Assembly: GCA_029582155.1 (NCBI GenBank)
Contig: CM055898.1
Span: 27,926,745-27,990,744, forward strand
Direction: 5' to 3'
Source: Panopea generosa
Lineage: Eukaryota > Mollusca > Bivalvia > Adapedonta > Hiatellidae
Length of the DNA stretch: 64,000 bases
Below the pieces are notes generated by a model that had not been told where the DNA came from, did no database searches, and saw nothing but the letters and a program-made list of their open reading frames with translations. Positions 26,301 to 38,300 of the stretch are shown here, in pieces (position 1 is the first letter of the stretch; each line of letters opens with the position of its first letter). The position numbers and the translations under genes are program-made.

Positions 26301-29300
26301 TTTAACATACTGTTGTAGGGTTCTAAAAGGTGCAATCATTACTTTGTGCAAGTAAAGAAACGGTATCCATGATGGTTACAGTACGACAGGCTGATCTTTA
26401 CCGTTTTGTGTAATGTTCTTAAAGGTGCAATTCTTACTTCGGGCAAATTGAAACTGTACCCATGATGGTTATAGTACGACAGGCTGATCTTTATTGTTTT
26501 GTGTAGTGTTCTTAAAGGTGCAATTCTTACTTCGGGCAAATTGAAACTGTACCCATGATGGTTATAGTACGACAAGCTGATCTTCACCATATTGTTGTAG
26601 GGTTATTAAAGGTGCAAACATTACTTAGGGCAAGTAATGAAACGGTTCCCATGATGGTTATAGTACGACAAGCTGATATTTACCATATTGTTGTAGGGTT
26701 CTTAAAGGTGCAATTCTTACTTCGGGCAAATAATAAAACTGTACCCATGATGGTTATAGTACGATAGGCTGATTTTTACCATATTGTTGTAGGTTTCTTA
26801 AAGGTGCAATCATTACTTTCGGCAAGTAATGAAACGGTACCCATGATTGTTATAGAACGACAGACTGATATTTACCATATTGTTGTAAGGTTCTTAAAGG
26901 TGCAATCATTACTTTGGGCAAGTAATTTAGCGGTACCCATGATGGTTATAGTACGATAGGCTTATCTTTACCATATTGTTGTAGGGTTCTTAAAGGTGCA
27001 ATCATTACTTCGGGTAAGTAATGAAACGGCATCCATGATGGTTATAGTACGACAGGCTGATCTTTACCATATTGTTGTAGGGTTCTTAAAGGTGCAATCA
27101 TTATTTCGGGCAAGTAATGAAACGGCATCCAAGATGGTTATAGTACGACAGGCTGATCTTTACCATATTGTTGTAGGGTTCTTAAAGGTGTAAGCATTAC
27201 TTCGGGCAAGTAATGGAATGGAATATCTGACGTTTGGCTGATTTTCACAACTTGTAGGCTGTTGGTTAGATATTTACAAACATTTTTCTATACATTTCAT
27301 GTTGCAGGTTTATTAAAGGTGCAATCATTACTTCGGGCAAGTAATGAAACGGCATCCATGACGGTTATAGTGCGACAGGCTGATCTTCACAACATGCGGG
27401 CCGTGTTGAAGGAAGCCAAGAAAAAACGTTGGCACCACATTGTGGCCGAATTGAACTTAACTGAGACTGCTCTCCTTCTCAAAATGGTAAATCGTTTTGA
27501 TTAACATACTTATTTACAAATCAAATAGCTAGACATGTAGATAAAAAACTATAATTGAAAGTGTATCTTCTTTTCTGATATACTTATTTGTAACATGACA
27601 AAATGATCAAACAGCTCCATAACCAGCCCTCATAGCAGGCACATCTAACTCTGTATTTAAATCATTTGTCATCAATCTATGCCACTTCTAAAGTTAAATG
27701 CATTCATTTGAGTTATATAATATTTTAGTATGATAGTTGCAAGTGTATTATATATAGTTTATTATATGTGTATTTACGAGTGTGATCAATGTAACATCAA
27801 AATTATATATAGTTTATTTTGTTTATTTACGTGTGTGATTAATGCAATATCAAATCATATATAGTTTATTATATTTGTATGTTTGTGTTTAATAACGCAA
27901 TATCAAAATTATATATCGATTTTTATATGTTAATATCTGTGTGTGATTATTGCAATATCAAAACTATATATGTTTTAATATATGTGTGTGATTAATGCAA
28001 TATTAAAATTATATATATTTTATTATATGTGTATATATGTGTGTGATTAATGCAATATTAAAATTATATTTAGTTAATTATATGTGTATATATGTGTGTG
28101 ATTAATGCAATACCAAAATTATATATGTTTTAATATATGTGTATATATGCGTTTGATTAATGCAATATCAAAATTATGTATTGTTTATTATATGTGTATA
28201 TATGTGTGTGATTAATGCAATATTAAAATTATATATATTTCATTATATGTGTATATGTGTGTGTAATAAATGCAATATCAAAATTATATTTAGTTTATTA
28301 TATGTGTTTATATGTGTGTGATTACTGCAATATCAAAATTAACAGCCCATTCCAAAAAGAATAAAGTTAACTCCACTCATAAAAAAGAGCAAGATATAGG
28401 CTTTACTTGATGTGAACATTAACATTTTGTCTAATGAGCTGGTTGGACTTGGTAACTATATCAAACCAGTTTAACCACACACTTACACATATGATATATC
28501 TGTTGCTATCGTTGTCACGGACTCATAAAAATTGAGTATAATGTAGCATTTTTTTACAAAACGTGAGTCAGTTTGAACAGTATGTCTTAGTCAATATTTG
28601 ATTTAACTCATAGAGCCTAAATTGATTTTATATTCAATGAACGCATACCCGTTAATGGATGTTATTATTATAGTTTTAGATAGTGTTACTGACCTATCAC
28701 GACAGATTAGAATTGATATGGTTCCTGTATATATCTCTTTCTACTGATACTGCAACACTCTCTCATGAGGATTATGTGCGCACATAAAGTGCAAAATGTC
28801 AATTATACGGGCATTTGAATAACTGATTAGCACAGAATTTCAGTGAGATTTATTATAACTTTCCCTGTACACTGGACCGATTGCTTTAAATCCCATCGGA
28901 AGGATTTGCATGTTTTCACAGCGCCTTGCACTGTGGTTATGCGTTTGAAAACCCTGAAACACCAACAGGAATCGTGCAACGTGCTGACCACTTTACCGCC
29001 GCAACTGCTGTTTCCACTGACGCACTTCATTTTAACTACAAGAGATGCAGGAACAAAGAATAGGCATGTCTATGACTGCTGCATTTATCTGCTCAAATAT
29101 ACAGAATACAGCAAATAAGTATTCTTTATAGGGTTCTGGATTTTTTATAAATACTATCTCGTGTTGGTATAGACTGGTGTATTAATAATATATATTATAA
29201 TATAAGTAATAAGATTCATCTGTTTAACGGTCATGATGTATTTACTTACACATGCAAAACGCATTTTACATGAACCCACTTCTGGGTTCACTTACTTTGC

Positions 29301-32300
29301 ACGTGATTCCTGCAAATTCATGTCAGATTAGCATAAAGGACTTGTAAATAAAGTATACTAAATTGTTATTTGGTCCATTAGTAATGCAAGGAAAATTCAA
29401 GGTTGATATGACTTATTTTTTATATTTTCAGGCACTCCAGGAAGGTATGATTGACTCATATCATCATTTCATCATCAATAACATGGTATGTATTTATATA
29501 TTTTCGGTGCAATAAATCACTGCTAAACTATGATATTTAGAGATGATCATAACAATTATGCAATAAAATTCAACATTCCCTGGATTCGCAAAGCGGATAT
29601 CAAATTAACTCCATGTACCAATGAATATTACTATAAGCCAATTACATCGACTCCATGCATTAATCACTTTTATCATATTATATTATACAATCAATTATGT
29701 AGAATATTTCGATAAAGTCATTCTACCACATTTACAAACGCACAAAGCTTTAGTAATTATATAAGACATAGCAAACAGTTTCTCCGGTCTATAAATTTCG
29801 TGTTTTGGTTACTTTTGCATTCAGATTTATAACTAGTCGTTTGCGATTAGCTTTATCTTATTTCAATTTCAAATTCAATACATTAAGGCTGGTACATGAG
29901 TGCATTTGACCTAAATTTGTGTAAAGAAAGAAATTCATCTCTTTCATTTTTCTCATATAAATCGTTATTTGATAATACGCTTATGCTGGTTTGGAAGTGC
30001 ACATCGATATATATTTCATGTGAAAAACAAATTCACATAAATATCAGCCAAGATGATGTCAGTTTAGCTTTGATACGGTTGTTATTTAATCTTACTCTAA
30101 CGATTTTTTGATTTTTTATTGATGTTCCCATTTCTTTTATCAATATTAATACATTTTTTCCGAGGAATCTTTCGAATAGCTAGTTGACCTGACAAAGGTT
30201 GTGAATCAGTAGTGTTTGCTTGTCTGTAGAACGAACCCTGCTCTCCCGATTTGGTCCGTTAACTAGCAATTATAATGGTTACGAACACGCTGATTTGTCA
30301 GTTGCTTCAGGGAAAATATGAATGACGTCATAGTTTAGTAAGCGTTCAATTGCTATGAATTGTGGGACAGGCATAGAATTCCCTGCTTTTTCATTTGGTG
30401 GTTGATAGACCTGATTCCGGAGATATCAGGTTCTGTGATATACTTAGTGTTTGTACATTGATATGCATGTTATGAGGCAACCCTTGGTGACACCGCAGCC
30501 CTTAGTGTATAAAAATCAATTTTGTTACACTTAGGGTTACGGATGCGACCCTTAGTGTTACATTAAGCGTATGTTTGGTACATGTATTTGCATTTGATTA
30601 TAAAACGGGTTCTCTTAGTGTAACAATTTGTTTTCTACTAGAAATGTGTTTATCCCTGCTATAAAACGTTACCCATGTTCGTCCGTCTACACACTTCGTC
30701 TACACAAAACGGTTTTGTTACATTTAGGGTTTTTGTTACACTAAGAATTGCCACAATGCTATTGTAAAACTCGTATTGCACAAGTTATGCATGTTCATTC
30801 ATACTTTTGCGTTGCTAAATCATAAGCTGCTTATGAAACTGGTTGTAAACTGTTAATAAAAGTCAATCTCAAGTACATCATTTCTGGCCAACAAACAAAT
30901 ACAAGGTTAGCAATGGTATTAAACACATGCATGCCTGTCACATGCAAAATAAATACATTATCAGAGGGGTTTATTCTTATGTTCGGCACACTTTATTACA
31001 TGTATATTGTTACTAAATCCATACTGTAATCAAATCAAAACTATTCAAAATAATTATTTTATTTCAATAATAGACATCACACTTGATCATAGTGTAAACT
31101 TAGTTGAAATCCAATATAAATTCACGCTTAAATATCGCACATATGCTCCCGATATACAGTATAACTTCGAACGCGAATGACTCGACCACCACATAGAGTT
31201 CGAACCACTTACCTGGCCTCTGGCCGAATTCCTGTTTCGATGTATATACTTGTTCATGTATGGTGTGATGTTGAACAATACTTGGCTCGAACAACCCTTA
31301 ATTCGAACTATTTTGTCCAGTCTCGTCGCGTTCGAGCCATCGAAGTTCTACTGTAAATGAAATACAATGAAAAATATTTCGTCTAAAAATTAGAATAACA
31401 AGGATTAAATTTATTTTTCATGAATTCATTTTTGTGTTAATATTGACGAATTACGGACACATTTGAATTCATTCGATGTGTGGATGATCGTTGGAACTTC
31501 ACAGTGTTAACTGCTGGAAAATATAATGTAATCTTAAAATAGAAAATATTTTTATAATTCACTTTCAATACAACTATCATTTTGTTCCATTTGTTTACAT
31601 ATACTGAACGGAACAGCTAACCTGATGAAACATTTTATGTACCTGCCATTTATGTAATTTCTAAATAAATATATCAAATCAATTTCCTTGACAGTTATAT
31701 TTGAATAAAAAAGATATTTAGGCTATGTAAAATTAATGCATATTGTCTGTTTGTGTCGTATAGACATTTTGATAGCGATGCTCGATAGTTTGACGAAGAT
31801 ATTGGAAAAACAAAAGGGGCGGGATGGCTGTTCCGTTCAATATTGTTATTATATACTGAAATGGATCCCTTAGAAGCACGGACACACAAAAGTATTGCAA
31901 TACTCGGTTTAAATGAATCTGTTTATGGCGAGTGATGAAACATGCAGTTATCCTTACAGAGTTGATATTCTGTTTTCCCAGGACATCGAACTATTAGATC
32001 TAGAAGATTATCGTCACAACTTTGTAAATCTAACTGGCTTTAGATTAGTTAACGTAGAAGACGAATACGTGAGGTCAATTCTTTATGACATCGACTTATA
32101 TAAGGAAAACACTCAACTACATATATTAAAGGGTACCACGTTACCGGTAAGTAAGAACTTTTCAGAGCCTATTCTCTTTAAAACTCCATATTGGATATAT
32201 AATATCTTCTTATTATAAAACGTTTTTTGTAATTAAATGCTTTTAAATGTTAACGTATATCCATTATTATAATGCTTGTTCTTAAAAAGAATAACAAAAT

Positions 32301-35300
32301 ATGATCTTAATGCAATAGCTATGAAAATGTATTTTAGTAGATATACAACAATATACGAGTGCATGAGGCAAATGAAATAAATTATTAAAGCAGGTATGTA
32401 ACAATATACAAGTACGAGTATATGAGGGAAATTTAATAATGTATTATAGCAGTTATATAACAATATACGAGTATATCATGAAATCCAATAATGTATTATA
32501 GCAGTTATGTAACAATATATGAGTATATGAAGAAATGCAGTAATGTATTGCAGCAGGAATGTAACAATATACGAGTATATGATGAAATGCAATAATGTAT
32601 TGCAGCAGGTATGTAACAATATACGAGTATATAATGAAATGCTATAATGTATTGCAACAGGTCTGTAACAATATACTAGAATATGATGAAATGAAATAAT
32701 GTATTATAGCAGTTATGTAATAATATACGAGTTTATGATGAAATGCAATAATGTATTGCAACAGATATGTTACAATATACGAGAATTTGATGAAATACAT
32801 TTATGTATTGCAGCAGGTATGTAACAATATACGAGTATATGAGGAAAAAGCAATAATGTTTTGTAGCAGGTATGTAACAATATTTGATTATATGATGAAA
32901 TGCAATAATGTATTACAGCAGGTTTGTAACAATATACGAGTGTATGATGAAATGCAATAATATATTGCAGCAGATATGTAACAATATACGAGTATATGAT
33001 GAAATGCAATAATAAGTTATAGCAGTTATGTAACAATATACGAGTATATGATGAAATGCAATAATATATTGCAGCAGGTATGTAACACAATACGAGCGTA
33101 TAAGGGCAAGTCAATAATCTATTAAAGCAGGTATTTAACAATATACGAGTATATGATGGAAATGCAATAATGTATTATAGCAGTTATGTAACAATATATG
33201 AGTATATGAAGAAATGCAAAAATGTATTGCAACAGAATGTAACAATATACGAGTATATGATGAAATGCAATAATGTATTGCAACAGATATGTAACAATAT
33301 ACGAGTAGTTGATGAAATGCAATTATGTATTGCAGCAGGTATGTAACAATATACAGGTATATGATGAAAATGCAATAATGCATTGTAGTAGGTATGTAAC
33401 AATATACGAGTATATGTGGGCAATTCAATAATGTATTAAAGCTGGTATGTAACAATATACGAGTATATGGTGGTAATGCAATTATGTATTGTAGCAAGTA
33501 TGTAACAATATACGAGTATATGAGGGAAAAGCAATAATGTATTATAGCAGATAAGTAACAATATTTGAGTATATGATGAAATACAATTATGTATTGCAGC
33601 AGGTTTGTAAAAATAAACGAGTGTATGATGAAATGCAATAATGTATTGCAGCAGGTATGTAACAATATACGAGTATATGATGAAATGCAATAATAAATTT
33701 AAGGAGTTATGTAACAATATACGAGTATAATTATGATGAAATACAATAATATATTGCAGCAGGTATGTAACAATATACGATTATATAAAGGAAAGTCAAT
33801 AATGTATTGCATCAGGTATGTAACAGTATACGAATATATGATGGAAATGCAATAATGTATTATAGCAGTTATATAACAATATATGAGTATATGATGAAAT
33901 GCAATAATGTATTGCAGCAGGTATGTAGCAATGCACGAATATATGAGAAAAATTCAATAATGTATTAAATCAAGTATGTAACAATATACTAGTAAATGAT
34001 GAAGATGCAAGAATGTATTGTAGCAGGTATAATCATCTCATTAATACTTTTCTTGCCAAATACATTTTATACCATTATAATGTTACCTGCCATTTACCCT
34101 TCAATCATAAAGGTCACCCCTTTGTCATGACAACTGCCAAATAAACTTTTTCATGACCTTCATCGCATTTTTAAATCTGAGTAATGAAATTTAGTATTGA
34201 AGGTAATCCCTTTATCAAATAAACTTTTATCATTTGCCAAATAAACTGTATTATAACGGAGGAGACTCCGTGGCCGAGAGGTCTAAGGCGCCATCTCAAG
34301 ATCACTTACCTCTCACAGCCAAGGTCGTAGTGTCGAGTCCTGCTCGCTCCAAAAACTTTATGTGAGGAAGTTTGCCAGTTACTTGCGGAAGGGCGTAGGT
34401 TCTACTCAGTCTGAGGTTTACCTTCACCAGTAAAACTGGATATGCCATATATAACCTGAACTGTGTTGAAAATCATAACGGTTATCCCATTATTATACCT
34501 GACTAATACACTTTGATTATAAAGGTAATTCCTTTATCATGCATGTTACCTGCTAAATAAACAATGACCACAAACGTCCTCACGTATATACTTTGTAATG
34601 AGTCATATTTTTGAAATGTTACTTGCCACATAAACTTTAGCTACAAACGTTATCACTTATAAAATTTGTCAGAAGAATAATATTTTTGTAATGTTACCTG
34701 CCCAATAAACGTTTGTCACAAAATTTATCTCTTTACTGTGTCTCCTGTCAAATTATTATCTTACTTGCCTAATGAACTTTAGTTATAAAGACACTACCTT
34801 TATGATGGTACTTGCATAAACTTAAATCACAAAAAGCATCCTTTTGTCACGTTTACATTAGTGTTGTTGTGGTGACCATTGAGGTAACATGTTCCTTTCT
34901 TAAGGTATAATATTAGTTATTTATTATTAATAATCGAAACACATACCAGTATATGTCTACGAGCATTGCACATATAAAATCACTTTTATCATAAAAATTG
35001 TGTTTGATGCATTAATGAAACCACGGCAATTATTTTCCAGTATCAGTGTGCCCTCATATTTGACGCCGTGTACCTTTTCACCAAGGCGCTGATGGATTTG
35101 AATCGCAGTAATGTGTTTATTACTCCAAATAACACGTGTGAAGACGCCGTCCCTTGGGCAGGAGGAAAGTTATTGTATGATTATATAAATGGGGTATGTA
35201 ACAATTTTAAAGAAAAAGTCTAATTTGAATTGCAATAAAAATGTGAAATATTAAAATAAAAAAAAAACTACTTTCATTGAGCGGTTTTCTATTAAAAAAT

Positions 35301-38300
35301 AACTCTTTTGAAACTGTTTTAGTGTTTAACCTCATTTGACAACCGATGTAATTACTTCAATTGTCACTCTTATTTGTTTAAACACCCTACAAAATAACTT
35401 TTAAGTTCGTTCTTAATCATTAAGAGGTTTGTCATCACAGCGCATGCGTGATGAGCACTGCACAGACTCTGCTCTTGATATTCAAGTCTGAACGAGTCAT
35501 GTACAATCTACGCGCGAGCTATGCTTAGAAACGGCCTCAGCAAACATCAACTTTAAAAAGTCACTCACCTCAGCTTTCATCGTAGCTCCCGCCCGGAGTC
35601 TATCAAACGACGTCAAACTGTCAGTCAAATGACGTTTAACACTAAGCCAGTTAGTGCTCATTTATAAACAATTTAACAGTTAAGAAACCCTGGTCGCTCC
35701 CTGTTCCTTTTGAGTTTCTAAATTGCTATTTTTTTTATTTAAATGAACACCAACTATTACTTAAAGTGTTGTATTTGCTTAAAGCAGCTATAATATCAAA
35801 TATTAACCGGCTTCCAACGATAACCAGCAGTCTGAAAAATCCACATCGAACAAGTGGTCTCGTGTTAGAGCATTGGATAAAATATCGGAGTACCGCGGGT
35901 TCCATCACCTATTACAGTCATGTGTTTAAAAGCAACACACCTTGTCTGTCCGCACTTGCTTAGTACTGGTTCTATAACACGACAAAACTTAAAACGCAAT
36001 TTGTCTGAGTTGCGATAACTCGTTTTGCAATCGATGTAAAATAAATAAGTTTAAACTTCAAGAACCATTGATTTTAAGACTCACGAGAAGCATTCCACTA
36101 TTATCTTGACAAAGTACTACCAGAAATAGCTGAATCCTATAGTTTCACTTTATTCTTTATTACAAATTTGTGAAATTCGTTTATCTCAATTTCTAAAAGT
36201 GAAGCCTGAAGATGTATCGATCTTTATCATAAATATAGGCGCAAATAGTGCAAATATCTGTATTTGAGGCAATGGCGAATGTATATGTCATTTCAATTCG
36301 GATCTTTGCCCCCAGTGTGTCGATTAATGATTAGTTCTGCTACCATACAATCGATCGAACATGTTCTGTAGCAATCCAATAACTTGTAATAATAACAAAA
36401 ACATACATTCCTTTTCAGAAAAGAGTATATCATATGAAGGTACTCTTATATGCGTACATTGCTTCAAGCATTTGTATGTGTGAATAATCCGAGAAAAAAA
36501 TAATGTGCCTCATTAAAATATTTTCAAAACATCAAAGCAGTTGAAAGTTCTGATAGCCCGGATTTAATTAATATTCATACGCCGTCCTGATTTGATTGAG
36601 ATTGTTGTAGTTTTTGGTTTATTTTATGCAACATATTTTTTGAAAATGGCATAATATAATGTTCGCAATATACTTTTATTGTTTAATTTGTTTCTGATTG
36701 CTTATATTAATAACATGAAAAAAAAGAAATACGAGGAGAGGGGGTGGGGGGAGTATTTCCTGTCGCGTATGATCATTTTTGCGGTGATCAATACTGCAAA
36801 ACTTGATAACGACCGCATAGGCAGGGCTATGCCTTTGGCATAAAACACGGCTAAAATAATAGTTTACTTTGAAAGAAGCTACGTCTAGTATCAATGTTTA
36901 CATATATATGGTTTATTGTATTTCTCACTTTTTACTTTCACTAGTTCATTAGTTTGTGTTCACCAAGGATCACATATTGTGTTCAGCCAGGTCTAGGACG
37001 TTCAATAGTCAATTTCTTTCAAACAAAAACTTGTCTTTGAAATAACTGACCTTTTAAATTCATATTTATATTTTTATTTTTTTTATTTTTCAATCCAAAG
37101 TTTAGAGTAATCGCCCGTATGTTTGTGATCGTGTAAATATATGATCTCACATCTGTGCTCATCTATTATACGAGTTTGATTAATTGATAATAGATAAGCG
37201 CGAATGTAAGATTCTATGTATTAAATAAACTCTGAAAAAATGTATATTTTTAAATCGATCTAAAAAGTGGATATTACACAGCGCTGCTCTCGTGTATGAT
37301 AGCAGCATCTTTAACGCAATTAAGGTGTTTGGTCAAGGCGGAAAGTAGCTTTATGACTGTTTCCGTAATAGAGCCGAATTATGTGGAAATCACTGAGATG
37401 AGTGATAACGTCATTTAATGATGTCCGCTTTTTAAATATAAAATAAATAGTAAAAGAATATAATTAGGTTCCATGCACATTAAATGCGATAACTACGTAT
37501 AAATATCGCATATTAGTGATAAATATGTATAAATATACATATATTTTATGTTACAAGCTACATTTGTTGTGATAAATATGTATAAATATACATATATTTT
37601 ACATTACATGCTACATTTGTTGTGATAAACATGTATAAATATACATATATTTTACATTACATGCTACATTTGTCGTGATAAATATGTATAAACATACCTA
37701 TATTTTACATTACATGCTACATTTGATGTGATAAATATGTATAAATATACATATATTTTACATTACATGCTACATTTGATGTGATAAATATGTATAAATA
37801 TATACATATATTTTACGTAACATGCTACATTTGATATAAATATACATTTGTTAATTTATTTTATGTAACATTTGATGTAATAAATACGTATAAATATGTA
37901 TAAATATACATATATTTTAGGTTCAAATAGATGGTTTAACTGGACGATTAAAGTTAAATTATGGACGACGGTTGGATTTCAAACTTGACATTATGGAACT
38001 TAGAGAGGAAGGACTCCAGCGGGTAAGGTATAAGGCTTCACTCTAGATGTGGTTGGACTTTGTTTGGTCTTTAGAAGGAATACACACATCTTGCAAATTT
38101 CTGGTCTTTCTAGGTTTGGATGTAGGATTTGATTTTAAGTAACATTTGTATTAGTTTAGAGCTGAAAGAATTGCCACATCCTGCAGTAAGATGTAAACTT
38201 TCACCCTAGGTATGGTAGGTCGTTGTAATTGCATTGCAAGAACAGCTACATTTTGCAAATATATATTGGATTGGTCCTCCTGTATGCTTTGACATCTTGC

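Larger units (their letters stand above)
19407..27307. other. intron 2 (phase 1)
   Basis: This intron holds an (AT)n tract, a short 63-bp array, repeat D, MITE E, SINE family A and, at its end, the large exon-3-derived array. The stretch 20600-24050 is AT-rich with nothing I can name. Confidence 0.85.
29486..31981. other. intron 4 (phase 0)
   Basis: Contains dispersed repeat G (30240-30446), MITE J (30476-30752) and the best copy of MITE E (31155-31355). Nothing recognised in 29490-30230 or 31360-31980. Confidence 0.85.
32147..35040. other. intron 5 (phase 0)
   Basis: More than half is a 52-bp minisatellite (32335-34030). SINE family B follows at 34261-34490. The stretch 34500-35000 repeats variants of ttacctgccaaataaac and looks like an old tandem sequence, too decayed to define. 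Confidence 0.85.
35194..37920. other. intron 6 (phase 0)
   Basis: Contains dispersed repeat H copy 2 (36718-36852) and a 53-55-bp array ending at the exon 7 acceptor. The stretch 35420-35650 is richer in GC and CpG than its surroundings and was not identified. Confidence 0.85.

Noticed and set aside
33135-33665. Long minus-strand open frame of ~176 codons rich in Tyr, Ile and His
   Set aside because: It lies wholly in the 52-bp minisatellite and repeats every unit. The frame is open because the repeat lacks stop codons on that strand, not because it is a gene.
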